Both the position numbers and the translations under genes were made by a program. DNA of 64,000 bases. It comes from an uncultured Paracoccaceae bacterium. Its GTDB lineage: Bacteria; Pseudomonadota; Alphaproteobacteria; Rhodobacterales; Rhodobacteraceae. The stretch's first letter is position 1; each line of letters opens with the position of its first letter. Positions 34,302 through 42,458 of this stretch are shown here, one piece after another. The notes beneath the pieces are model-generated. The model was not told the DNA's origin, searched no databases, and saw only the letters and a list, made by a program, of their open reading frames with translations. The stretch spans positions 248,001-312,000 of the forward strand of contig CALMJS010000018.1 in assembly GCA_937864535.1 (NCBI GenBank), read 5' to 3'.

Positions 34302-34894
34302 CCAAACGCGTTGCGATCCTGATTTCTGGCGGGGGCTCCAATATGGTGGCCCTCGTTCGTGATATGCAGTCCGGCGATCATCCGGCAACGCCGGTGCTGG
34401 TTTTGTCCAACGTGCCCGACGCTGGCGGTTTGGCCAAGGCCGAGGCGCTGGGGGTTGCCACCGCTGTGGTTGACCACAAACCCTATGGCAAGGACCGCGA
34501 GGCCTTTGAGGCCGAGGTGACCCGCGTTCTCGAGGCCGCCAATCCCGATATCCTGTGTCTGGCAGGTTTCATGCGAATCCTGACCCCTGATTTCATGACG
34601 CGGTGGGGTGGCAAGATGCTGAATATCCACCCGTCCTTGCTGCCAAAATACAAAGGGTTGCACACCCATCAACGCGCGCTCGAGGCCGGCGATGCCGAGC
34701 ATGGCTGTTCGGTCCACGAAGTGACCGCCGAATTGGACGGCGGCCCGATTTTGGGGCAGGCGCGCCTGCAAATTGCTACAGACGATACCGCCGATACGCT
34801 GGCAGCGCGGCTATTGCCGCTTGAACATCGGTTGTACCCGGCTGTCCTGCGCCGCTTCGCGGTCGGGGATCGTACCAAGGTCGAACTGCGCTAG
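34298..34894 (+). CDS. purN: Phosphoribosylglycinamide formyltransferase (PurN)
   Basis: A 198-residue folate-dependent transformylase (EC 2.1.2.2). The phosphate loop is ISGGGSNM, and the folate/catalytic region [22 protein letters not shown] with catalytic Asn and His, and DGGPILGQ are present. It uses a GTG start that overlaps the purM stop (GTGA). It meets the Hint-protein gene tail to tail with a four-base overlap. Confidence 0.97.
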   Translation: MTKRVAILISGGGSNMVALVRDMQSGDHPATPVLVLSNVPDAGGLAKAEALGVATAVVDHKPYGKDREAFEAEVTRVLEAANPDILCLAGFMRILTPDFMTRWGGKMLNIHPSLLPKYKGLHTHQRALEAGDAEHGCSVHEVTAELDGGPILGQARLQIATDDTADTLAARLLPLEHRLYPAVLRRFAVGDRTKVELR

Positions 34895-35676
34895 GCTGCC
34901 AACAAATCGCTCAGGCCGATGGAAATTGTCGGGCGCGCCAGATGCCGCGCCCGGATGCCGCAGCCAAGGATCTGTTCCAATTCCTGCTGCGCCCAGTCAG
35001 GCAGGCCACTCATGGCCTCAGGCCCGGTATGCAGGCTCTCTGACGGGGCGCCTTCGGCAAAAATGACCTGATGTCGTTCAAAGGCCAGATGGACGTAGGT
35101 CACCGACTGCATCGGGGCCCATTCGATGCCAGACCTGCCGATCAACCCCTTGGCCGACGAAAATAGCTGCGGCTCGCCAAAGTAATATTGGCAGCGCCAA
35201 TCCGAAATCAGCATCCGGTGCTGCGGCGAAACGATCAGATCGCGTTGATTGCCGATAACGCCCTTTGGGATTTTGACCGGCGTCATCGGCCCGCGACCCG
35301 CAACGGTATTCTGTCCGATCCATGCGACGGGTTGCAGTCCATCATCCATGGTTTGCACCAGATCACCCTGTCGCAACTGTTCAATCGGGACGAAACCGCC
35401 GGCGGTTTGCAACAGCGTGCCAGCCGCAAAACAGGGGAATTTGCCCTTTGGGTGCGGCTTGCCTTGGGGATCATCCGCGCCGCAGTTGTCGTCCCCTTTG
35501 TCATGGCCCTCGCCCCGCGCCAGATCATGCCCAACCCCAACCCCCTGATAGGTATGGGTTTTGTCGTTACCGTGATCCTCGTCTGCCTGCGCAGGAACCC
35601 CTTTTTCAGCTTTTTCAGCCTCTTTGTCTGCCGCTACCGCTTTTGCCACGTCGGATGCAGATGAACTTGGTGCCAT
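34891..35676 (-). CDS. Hint-domain (Hedgehog/intein-type) protein
   Basis: A 261-residue protein. The first 85 residues are low-complexity and charged (Asp, His, Lys-rich; DKTHTYQGVGVGHD). Then comes a Hint_2 domain that begins CFAAGTLLQTAGG, with VPIEQLRQGDLVQTMDDG and a later SPQHRMLI block, the hallmarks of autoprocessing Hint folds. Such proteins are frequent in Rhodobacteraceae, often with Ca-binding or secreted N-termini; the role is unknown. The ATG at 35676 follows AAAGGGG. No signal peptide is seen. Confidence 0.82.
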   Translation of the reverse strand: MAPSSSASDVAKAVAADKEAEKAEKGVPAQADEDHGNDKTHTYQGVGVGHDLARGEGHDKGDDNCGADDPQGKPHPKGKFPCFAAGTLLQTAGGFVPIEQLRQGDLVQTMDDGLQPVAWIGQNTVAGRGPMTPVKIPKGVIGNQRDLIVSPQHRMLISDWRCQYYFGEPQLFSSAKGLIGRSGIEWAPMQSVTYVHLAFERHQVIFAEGAPSESLHTGPEAMSGLPDWAQQELEQILGCGIRARHLARPTISIGLSDLLAA

Positions 35677-35814
35677 AGCCGCCCCTTTCCTTTGATATCT
35701 TGGGGCAGGGTGACGCCAAAACCTCACTATCTGGTTTACGTCGGCAGGATATCTTTCCTTTTGAGGTGTTTTGCCGTAACAAATCGACGAAACGATCCAG
35801 AGATAGCGTTCCGA

Positions 35815-36975
35815 ATGCAGATCATTACGACGACCGAGGCGCTTGCCGCCTTCTGTGCCGAAGCCGCCAAGCGTCCCTATGTCACCGTCGACACCGAATT
35901 TCTGCGTGAACGAACCTATTATTCGAAGCTCTGTCTGATCCAGCTCGCCTATCGCGACAAGTCCGGCGAGGATGCTGTGATCGTCGATCCCTTGGTCGAT
36001 GGCCTCTCCATGGAGCCCCTCTACGACCTGTTTCGCAACCCCGATGTGGTCAAAGTGTTTCACGCCGCCCGTCAGGATCTGGAAATCTTTTACGTCGACG
36101 GCGATCTGATCCCCTATCCGCTGTTTGATACCCAGGTCGCGGCCATGGTCTGCGGCTATGGCGAACAGGTGGGCTATGAAACGCTGGTCCGCAAGATCGC
36201 CAAGGCCGACCTCGACAAATCCAGCCGCTTTACCGACTGGTCGCGCCGTCCTTTGACCGATGCGCAGTTGAAATACGCGTTGGCCGATGTAACGCATTTG
36301 CGCGATATCTACGAGGTGCTGTCGGCCCGTTTGCGCAAATCCGGTCGCGAACGCTGGGTCGCCGAGGAATTGGCTGTCCTCTTGGACCCGTCGACCTATC
36401 AGTCCCATCCCGAAGAGGCATGGATGCGCGTGAAAACCCGCACCACCACCGGACGGTTTCTGGCGATAGTGCGCGAATTGGCGCGGTTCCGCGAATCCTA
36501 TGCGCAGGAACGCGATATTCCCCGCAGCCGGGTCTACAAGGATGACGCGCTGGTCGAATTGGCCTCGACCAAGCCCCTGACAGAGGCCGACCTTGGCCGT
36601 TCGCGCCTCTTGCTGCGCGAGGCGCGCAAGGGGGAGATCGCCAATGGCATTCTGGCTGCGATCAAGGCGGGCATCGAATGTCCCGCCGACCAATTGCCCA
36701 AGGCTGATACCAGCCGCGAAAAGCTTCAGGTCAATCCGGCTTTGGCCGATCTGCTGCGTGTGCTACTCAAGGCCCGCTCCGAAGACGCAGGCGTTGCGCA
36801 AAAGCTGATTGCGACCTCTTCGGATCTCGACGCGATTGCCGCAGGCGAACGCGATCTGGCGGCCCTGCAGGGCTGGCGGCTTGAGGTCTTCGGCGAGGAT
36901 GCGCTCGCCCTCTGCGCGGGCAAGGTCGCCTTGGCGGCCAAGGGCAGTTCGGTCATCACCATCCGCCTGCCGTGA
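35815..36975 (+). CDS. rnd: Ribonuclease D
   Basis: A 386-residue 3'-5' exonuclease for tRNA maturation. The DEDD residues are visible in VDTEFLRE, HAARQDLEIF and YALADVTHLRDIY, followed by HRDC-type helical domains (about 205-290 and later). The ATG at 35815 places the first exonuclease strand at the usual position; upstream sequence in frame is not family-like. Its ribosome-binding site is weak. Confidence 0.95.
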   Translation: MQIITTTEALAAFCAEAAKRPYVTVDTEFLRERTYYSKLCLIQLAYRDKSGEDAVIVDPLVDGLSMEPLYDLFRNPDVVKVFHAARQDLEIFYVDGDLIPYPLFDTQVAAMVCGYGEQVGYETLVRKIAKADLDKSSRFTDWSRRPLTDAQLKYALADVTHLRDIYEVLSARLRKSGRERWVAEELAVLLDPSTYQSHPEEAWMRVKTRTTTGRFLAIVRELARFRESYAQERDIPRSRVYKDDALVELASTKPLTEADLGRSRLLLREARKGEIANGILAAIKAGIECPADQLPKADTSREKLQVNPALADLLRVLLKARSEDAGVAQKLIATSSDLDAIAAGERDLAALQGWRLEVFGEDALALCAGKVALAAKGSSVITIRLP

Positions 36976-36984
36976 TCGCTCGGC

Positions 36985-37467
36985 CTAGCGCGTGACCGAC
37001 ATGGCGGAACTGGCGCCCTGCACTGTAATGCGCCGGACGCCTGCCAGGTCCTGGGCACTCAGGACCACAGCAGCGGTCGTTGTCCGCGCGGCAGGACTGC
37101 CGGTGGTGCCGGCATCCTGCCCGGACCGTTCGATCCGCATTTCGTAGGTCAGCGTGCCCGCCTCGCGGCTGATCAATACCAGTTCGGCATTGAACCCACC
37201 CACAGATTGATCGACGCCTGTGGCCGTCAACAGGCCGCCGCTGATTGTCCGGGACAATTCTACCCCGACGATCTGATCAATCGCTCCCCTCTGATCGACA
37301 GTCACCCGGCCACCGCGTTCGGGGATCAGACTGGCCGGAGCGGTCACAACAGCCTCGGACCGGGCCGCACCAAACCAGTTCAGGGGATTGAACCGCGACT
37401 CGGAAATCCTGCTGCATCCCGACAGCGCCAGACCTGCCGCACAGACCACGATCACACCATTTCGCAT
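36985..37467 (-). CDS. Putative lipoprotein of unknown function
   Basis: A 160-residue protein with a lipoprotein signal; the lipobox LSGC puts the lipidated Cys at residue 18. The mature part is beta-rich and ends with a Thr/Ala-rich strand region. I do not recognise a domain. It is convergent with rnd, with a 9-bp gap, and diverges from sufE. Confidence 0.75.
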   Translation of the reverse strand: MRNGVIVVCAAGLALSGCSRISESRFNPLNWFGAARSEAVVTAPASLIPERGGRVTVDQRGAIDQIVGVELSRTISGGLLTATGVDQSVGGFNAELVLISREAGTLTYEMRIERSGQDAGTTGSPAARTTTAAVVLSAQDLAGVRRITVQGASSAMSVTR

Positions 37468-37581
37468 AGTCGTCCTCCCTCTTGCCCTATAGGCCTAGCC
37501 CAAACCCGAAGCCAAGAAAAGCACCCTCTGGACCTTTTGCGTCTCAGACCCTAAGTCCTTGTCAGCTAGAAAGGACATCGC

Positions 37582-37995
37582 ATGGCCACCGAAGCTTTTG
37601 AAGAGATCGCCGAGACCTTTGAATTTCTCGATGACTGGGAAGATCGCTATCGCCATGTAATCGACATGGGCAAAGCGATGGACCCGCTCGAGGACATCTA
37701 CAAGGTGCCCGCGACCAAGGTAAACGGCTGCGCCAGTCAGGTCTGGTTGATCCCCAATACCGATGGCGGCGTCTTCCGCTTTCGCGGCGATAGCGACGCG
37801 CTGATCGTGCGCGGCCTGATTGCCGTTCTCGCCGCTCTCTATAACGGTGTGCCGACGGCAGAGGTGGCGAACATCGATGCCACTGCCGAACTGGGCCGCC
37901 TTGGCCTAAATGAACATCTCTCCGCCCAGCGATCGAACGGTGTGCGCGCGATGGTGGACCGGATCCGGACGACAGCCGCCGCTGCCAGCGCCTGA
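37582..37995 (+). CDS. sufE: Cysteine desulfuration protein SufE
   Basis: A 137-residue sulfur acceptor for SufS in Fe-S cluster assembly. The acceptor Cys lies in KVNGCASQVWL at about residue 51, and the fold and length are standard. It stands alone, away from a suf operon, as in many Rhodobacteraceae. The dispersed palindromic element follows it. Confidence 0.95.
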   Translation: MATEAFEEIAETFEFLDDWEDRYRHVIDMGKAMDPLEDIYKVPATKVNGCASQVWLIPNTDGGVFRFRGDSDALIVRGLIAVLAALYNGVPTAEVANIDATAELGRLGLNEHLSAQRSNGVRAMVDRIRTTAAAASA

Positions 37996-38007
37996 ACCAC
38001 TGCCTGC

Positions 38008-38062
38008 CTTTGTGCTGCAAATATCCCGGGGGAGGCCCGACAGGGCCGGGGGCAGAGCCCCC
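38008..38062 (+). repeat. Dispersed intergenic palindromic element, copy 3
   Basis: CTTTGTGCTGCAAATATCCC, then GGGGGAGGCCCGACAGGGCC and GGGGGCAGAGCCCCC. It is nearly identical to copy 2 (29684-29737), with one extra base in the first loop and TG/CT exchanged near the start. It separates convergent sufE and the DUF1638 gene. Confidence 0.85.
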
Positions 38063-38068
38063 ATTCCC

Positions 38069-38695
38069 TTAGGCCTTGGCCAGGGCCGTCGCCAGGTCGC
38101 CATAGCCGGTCATCCGGCGCTCGAACGCCAGACCCAGCCGATCGGCACAGGCTGCGGCCTTGGCGGTCAACGCGGCATCATCGGTCTGCGCCAGATAGAC
38201 CAGCGTCTCGTAATTGCCGAAATACATATCCCGCAACTCCGGGTGCCGGTCCAACCCGAGGGGCCGCCAGACAAACGCATCAAACTGCCGCGCCAGAAAA
38301 TCTGTCAGATAAAAGGCCGTGACCTCGCCGCGGTCTTCAAAGGTTTGAACCCCCTCGAAGAACGCATAGCAATGCGGGCCGGCGATCATGGTGACGCCCA
38401 GCCGGTCACAGAGCGCCTGTAGCTCTCCGCCGGTACCGCAGTCGGCATAGGCGACAAAGATCCGGTCATAGCCCGCGGCCTTGGCCAGTGCGGCCTCGAC
38501 CGCGCCGGTGATCCGGTCGGGGTGATTGTGCAAAATCGCCGGCAGACATTGCAGGTCCAGATGGTCCCATCCGTTCAGTCGCACCAGCGCGAGGATCTCA
38601 TGCGCCAAGGCTCCGCAGGCCAGCACAAGAATACGGCCCCGTCCCATCGGGGCGAGGCCGTTTTCTGTCAGCGTCTCATCGGTCAGAGCGACCAT
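38069..38695 (-). CDS. DUF1638 protein (corrinoid-system partner)
   Basis: A 208-residue protein of the DUF1638 family, with the conserved early block RILVLACGALAHEI and later YADCGTGGEL and GPHCYAFFEG. DUF1638 proteins are found beside corrinoid methyltransferase proteins; their function is not known. It begins five bases after the corrinoid-protein stop, so they form an operon. Conserved Cys and His residues could bind metal, which is inference. Confidence 0.85.
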   Translation of the reverse strand: MVALTDETLTENGLAPMGRGRILVLACGALAHEILALVRLNGWDHLDLQCLPAILHNHPDRITGAVEAALAKAAGYDRIFVAYADCGTGGELQALCDRLGVTMIAGPHCYAFFEGVQTFEDRGEVTAFYLTDFLARQFDAFVWRPLGLDRHPELRDMYFGNYETLVYLAQTDDAALTAKAAACADRLGLAFERRMTGYGDLATALAKA

Positions 38696-38700
38696 GAAGA

Positions 38701-39396
38701 TCAGGCGCGCATCTGGTTGTGACGGCGTGCGACCAGCGTCTTGGCGGTTTCCACCGCGACAGCCGCATCGCGGCAATAGGCGTCCGCACCGATGGCGCGG
38801 CCGAATTCCTCGTTCAGCGGGGCGCCGCCGACGAGCACGATATAATCGTCGCGAATGCCTTTTTCGACCAGCGTGTCGATCACGGTCTTCATGTAGGGCA
38901 TCGTTGTGGTCAGCAGGGCCGACATGCCCAGAATGTCGGGCTGTTCGGTTTCTAGCGCCTCGAGGTATTTTTCAACGGCGTTGTTAATGCCAAGGTCAAC
39001 CACTTCGAACCCGGCGCCTTCCATCATCATGGAGACGAGGTTCTTGCCGATGTCGTGGATGTCGCCCTTTACGGTGCCGATCACCATCTTGCCGACGCGC
39101 GGGGCGCCGGTCTCGGCCAGCAGCGGCTTGAGGATGGCCATGCCGCCCTTCATCGCGTTGGCAGCCAGCAGCACTTCGGGAACGAACAGGATACCATCGC
39201 GGAAGTCGCGGCCCACAACGGTCATGCCGCCGACCAAGGCTTCGGTCAGGATGTTGTAGGGCGTCCAGCCGCGTTCCAGCAGGATGTTGACCGCCTCTTC
39301 GATTTCCTCTTTCAGCCCGTCATAGAGGTCGTCGAACATTTGATCGACCAGTTCTTCGTCGTTCAGATCGGACAGGATGATTTCGTCGTCGGACAT
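38701..39396 (-). CDS. Corrinoid (B12-binding) methyltransferase protein
   Basis: A 231-residue MtbC-like protein: a helical cap (about 1-95; LVGGMTVVGRDFRDGILFVPEVLLAA) and a Rossmann B12-binding domain with the signature GDIHDIGKN supplying the lower-ligand His. It carries methylcobalamin between partner enzymes. Alone it resembles the central part of MetH. A homocysteine methyltransferase lies 1.7 kb away, consistent with a split methionine synthase of the kind described in Roseobacter relatives. No cobalamin riboswitch was recognised upstream. Confidence 0.92.
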   Translation of the reverse strand: MSDDEIILSDLNDEELVDQMFDDLYDGLKEEIEEAVNILLERGWTPYNILTEALVGGMTVVGRDFRDGILFVPEVLLAANAMKGGMAILKPLLAETGAPRVGKMVIGTVKGDIHDIGKNLVSMMMEGAGFEVVDLGINNAVEKYLEALETEQPDILGMSALLTTTMPYMKTVIDTLVEKGIRDDYIVLVGGAPLNEEFGRAIGADAYCRDAAVAVETAKTLVARRHNQMRA

Positions 39397-39543
39397 TGAT
39401 CAGTGTTCCTTCAATGTATGCGGCTGGGACGGCCAGTTACTTGCGTTCGTTCTGGCGTATTTTTTACAGCGAGATAGGCATAATTGCGACATGGTTCGCG
39501 CTTGGACCGACTTTGCTGTCAGATGACCCGATTTTGGGCGATT

Positions 39544-40407
39544 TTAGCGACCCCGCATTACAGCCGCCCAGATGCCGGCCACGCAGACCAAACCGATCCC
39601 GGTTATCGCCCAGGGATCGGGGACATGATGAAACACCACCCATCCCAGCAGCCCTGCCCAGACGAGGTGGATATAATTCACCGGGGCCAGGAGGGCGGGT
39701 GGCGCTTCGCGGTAGGCAGAGGTGAACAGCCCGTGACCTGCTGCCGCCAGAATGCCCAAGGCCGCCATCATGCCAAAGTCACCGAGCGAAATCGCGACAG
39801 GTGTCGGGTCGAAAAACGTTCCGATGCCAAAGAATAGCGTGCCGATCCACGCCGTATGCCACAGCAACGCCGAGGTTTTCTCTGTGCGCGACAGCAGCCG
39901 CGTCAAGAGATGATAGGCGGTCGAGAATCCGACGTTGATCAGGGCCATCGTCACACCAAAGGGATGCAGACCGCTCCCCGGGCGCATGATCAACAGCACC
40001 CCCGCAAACCCGATCGCCGCGCCGATCCATGCGCTCGAATTCACCTTTTCCCCCAAGAGCGGTCCCGAGGCCAGCAACACGATAAAGGGAGCGAGGTAGA
40101 TGATGGCGACGGTCTCGCCGACGGGCATCCAGCGCAGCGCAATGGCCATCGTTAGCGAGGCAAAGGCCAGACACAGCCCGCGCAACAGCACCAGCCCGGG
40201 CCGCGTCATGCGCCAGAGGTCCGATTTTTGCCGTGGCGCCATGACCGCCGTGACAGCCAACAGGTTAACGGCGTAGCGAACTGCAACGATCACGGACACC
40301 GAATGGATCAGTGTCAGTTTCTTGGTCAGCACATCCGCGACAGAAAAGGTCAGCGTCGCCAGGACGACGAGAGCGATCCCCAAAAGGGGGCGTTGAGGGG
40401 CGGTCAT
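39544..40407 (-). CDS. EamA-family (DMT) transporter
   Basis: A 287-residue protein with ten predicted membrane helices in two EamA repeats (first starting LLGIALVVLATLTFSVADVL). Family members export metabolites such as amino acids; the substrate is unknown. It overlaps the truncated aldo/keto reductase gene by four bases (ATGA), so it relies on that gene for translation and this may be why the remnant persists. Confidence 0.88.
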   Translation of the reverse strand: MTAPQRPLLGIALVVLATLTFSVADVLTKKLTLIHSVSVIVAVRYAVNLLAVTAVMAPRQKSDLWRMTRPGLVLLRGLCLAFASLTMAIALRWMPVGETVAIIYLAPFIVLLASGPLLGEKVNSSAWIGAAIGFAGVLLIMRPGSGLHPFGVTMALINVGFSTAYHLLTRLLSRTEKTSALLWHTAWIGTLFFGIGTFFDPTPVAISLGDFGMMAALGILAAAGHGLFTSAYREAPPALLAPVNYIHLVWAGLLGWVVFHHVPDPWAITGIGLVCVAGIWAAVMRGR

Positions 40408-40934
40408 AGGCCTGTTGTTCTCTCGATATGATCCGGATAGCGGGCGCCGGTAATGGCAATGGCCTCGGCCTTGGTTGTCAGGTCGCGCAAAGTAGCGTCT
40501 GACAGGTGCAGCGCCGCCGCTCTGGCGTTTTCCTGTATGCGGTGCAATTTCGTGCTGCCGGGGATCGGGATGATGTCGTCGCCTTGGGCCAGCATCCACG
40601 CCAAAACGATTTGCGCCGGGATCGCGTCATACTCCTGCGCCGTGTCGCGCAACAACTCGACCAAGGCCATATTGGCCGCGCGGGCCTCGGCGGTGAAACG
40701 CGGCAGGATCGCGCGAAAATCCCCCGCTGAAATCGGGTCCTCTGCCGAGAACGCGCCGGTCAGATAGCCCTTGCCCAGCGGACTGAATGGCACCAAAGCA
40801 ATGCCGAGATCGCGCAGGACCGGGATCATCGCGCCGGGATCGGGGAGGTCGGCATAGCTAAAGCTCATGCCCATGCAGCCTAGCCCGATGGCCGAAACCT
40901 CTGGGCCACCGTTTCCGAGTTGTCGTTTCTGCAT
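40404..40934 (-). pseudogene. Aldo/keto reductase remnant with catalytic middle deleted in frame
   Basis: A 176-residue open frame. Residues 1-35 match the start of YajO/Tas-type aldo/keto reductases (QLGNGGPEVSAIGLGCMGMS) and residues about 40-176 match their last third (LGIALVVPFSPLGKGYLTG-like block, then IPIPGSTKLHRIQENA). The usual length is about 325. The missing stretch of roughly 150 residues, at the join near residue 38, holds the catalytic Asp, Tyr, Lys and His. The reading frame is intact, so this is an in-frame deletion rather than a frameshift. It cannot be an active reductase. It remains translationally coupled to the EamA gene. Confidence 0.8.
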
Positions 40935-41007
40935 CGCATCCTCCTGCCATTAGCGGCATCCTACGCGGCCATGGATGCGAGGTTGAGAGTGATTAATCGA
41001 ATAACGC

Positions 41008-41030
41008 TTATTCATCTGGCTCATGAATAA
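41008..41030. promoter_or_regulatory. Palindromic operator upstream of the reductase remnant
   Basis: TTATTCAT-7-ATGAATAA is a perfect 8-bp inverted repeat, and an overlapping GAATAA-CGC-TTATTC (40999-41013) adds a second pairing. Such AT-rich dyads in front of aldo/keto reductase genes are usually bound by a divergent LysR- or HxlR-type regulator, but no such gene is adjacent here. Confidence 0.5.
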
Positions 41031-41084
41031 CGGCTGAAGAGCCCTGCTGCCCGGTATGTCTCGGGCATGGGAGGACGGGTCCCA

Positions 41085-41112
41085 CAAAAAAGGCCCGGAC
41101 AATGCCGGGCCT
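41085..41112 (-). terminator. Rho-independent terminator of the homocysteine methyltransferase gene
   Basis: On the minus strand GGCCCGG and CCGGGCC pair around a 6-base loop, with a run of six T after it. It starts about 10 bp after the stop at 41122. Confidence 0.9.
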
Positions 41113-41121
41113 GTTCGATGT

Positions 41122-42132
41122 TTATCCGCGGCGACGGGTCCTGCGTGGTGCGCCGCCAGCATCGTCGCCGGTGCCATCGGAGGCGGAGGAGAAACCACCC
41201 AGAGCCTCTGCAATGGTGTCCAGCGTCGGGCGTTCGCCGCGCGGGCGGGTTTCCAGTGCTTCCTTCATGGCGCGCAGATGTTCCGGGGTGGTGCCGCAGC
41301 AGCCGCCGATGATCGTCGCACCGGAGTCGCGGGCCAGAACCGCATATTCGCCCATGAGCGACGGGGTGCCGTCATAGTGGATATGGCCGTCGTGATATTT
41401 GGGAATGCCGGCGTTGCCCTTGGCGATGATCGGGGTCGCAGAGCCCGTGGCGGCCAGACCTAGAACGGTGCGCAACAAGTCCGATGCCCCGACGCCGCAA
41501 TTGGCGCCAAAGGCCAGCGGCGGATAGTCCAGCTTTTCCACGGCCTTGGCCAGATCTGCGCTGGTGATGCCCATCATCGTCCTACCAGCCGTGTCAAAGC
41601 TCATAGTGCCGCACCATGCCATGCCGGCCAGTTTTGCAGCCTCGGCGGCGGCGCGATATTCTTCGATGGCGGAAATCGTTTCGACCCACAGCACATCGGC
41701 ACCGCCCGCCTTGAGCCCTTCGGCCTGTTCGTGGAACATTTCCACCGCCAAGGCATGGGTCAGGCTGCCCATCGGCTCCATGATCTCGCCGGTGGGGCCG
41801 ACAGACCCGGCAACGATCACCGGACGCCCGGCGGCGTCCGCGACATTGCGGCCCAGTTCGGCGGCGATCCGGTTCAATTCGTGTACACGGTCCTGCGCGC
41901 CATGCAGTTTCAAACGCGATGCGTTGCCGCCAAAGCTATTGGTCAGGAACAGGTCGCTGCCCGCGTCCACGGCGCCTTTGTAGAGGGCGGTGATCTTTTC
42001 CGGATGATCGATGTTCCACATTTCAGGCGCATCGCCCGAGCTCAGGCCCATGTTGAACAGATTGGTGCCCGTTGCGCCATCGGCCATCAGCCAATCGCGG
42101 GTTTCGAGCAGGCGGGAAAGTGCATTTGTCAT
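41122..42132 (-). CDS. Homocysteine S-methyltransferase (BhmT/MetH N-domain type)
   Basis: A 336-residue zinc methyltransferase. It has the start DGATGTNLF, the zinc ligands Cys in FGANCGVGA and the pair in [13 protein letters not shown], as in BhmT and the N-terminal module of MetH. The last 30 residues are Gly/Asp/Arg-rich and variable. It transfers a methyl group to homocysteine, from betaine or from methylcobalamin on a separate corrinoid protein. AGGA lies seven bases before the ATG at 42132. A long structured region precedes it. The corrinoid protein at 38701-39396 is a plausible partner. Confidence 0.92.
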   Translation of the reverse strand: MTNALSRLLETRDWLMADGATGTNLFNMGLSSGDAPEMWNIDHPEKITALYKGAVDAGSDLFLTNSFGGNASRLKLHGAQDRVHELNRIAAELGRNVADAAGRPVIVAGSVGPTGEIMEPMGSLTHALAVEMFHEQAEGLKAGGADVLWVETISAIEEYRAAAEAAKLAGMAWCGTMSFDTAGRTMMGITSADLAKAVEKLDYPPLAFGANCGVGASDLLRTVLGLAATGSATPIIAKGNAGIPKYHDGHIHYDGTPSLMGEYAVLARDSGATIIGGCCGTTPEHLRAMKEALETRPRGERPTLDTIAEALGGFSSASDGTGDDAGGAPRRTRRRG

Positions 42133-42170
42133 CTTGCGGTCCTATGATCCGTCATTGCCTACCGGATGGC

Positions 42171-42259
42171 ATGACGCGGGGATTTTTTCAAACGGTAAAG
42201 CCCCAAATCCCCAAAGGAAAGGCGACAGGTTGCGACCTGACAGCCGGAGTCCGCGTCAT
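42171..42259. ncRNA. Three-way-junction RNA element in the methyltransferase/purC gap
   Basis: ATGACGCGG (42171-42179) pairs perfectly with CCGCGTCAT (42251-42259). Inside, GGGGATTT (42178-42185) pairs with AAATCCCC (42205-42212), and GGC-GA-CAGGT-TGCG-ACCTG-ACA-GCC (42221-42245) forms a second arm. The result is a compact 89-nt three-helix junction with unpaired purine-rich linkers. Its edge lies 38 bases before the methyltransferase start on the minus strand, and 200 before purC on the plus strand, so it more likely belongs to the methyltransferase leader. A further hairpin, ATCCG/CGGAT (about 42147-42168), lies next to the ribosome-binding site. I could not match it to SAM-II, SAH, ZTP, cobalamin or other riboswitches known to me. 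Confidence 0.5.
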
Positions 42260-42458
42260 TTCAGGGTGGTGCCCACCGAAAAAATCGCCGTTCTCCTGCG
42301 GTGATGGCGGGGCTGGTGCCCGGAAAACCCGAGATCATGACACTGCTATGACGATCTGTGACGAACTAAGACACCTATTCTTGCAGGACAGGGGGTCTTG
42401 CCCTATACGCGGGCGCATGACTCACACCGCATGTTTGCGGCAAGACGAGGGGACGTGC

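Noticed and set aside
39397-39543. Cobalamin riboswitch upstream of the corrinoid protein
   Set aside because: The 147-bp leader lacks the B12-box and conserved GGGAA-type core.
40950-41213. 87-codon minus-strand frame before the reductase remnant
   Set aside because: Runs through the operator and the terminator of the neighbouring gene; Pro/His-rich with no family signal.
42171-42259. Known SAM-II, SAH, ZTP or cobalamin riboswitch
   Set aside because: The helices are clear but the conserved bases of those classes, as far as I remember them, are not present; listed instead as an unassigned element.
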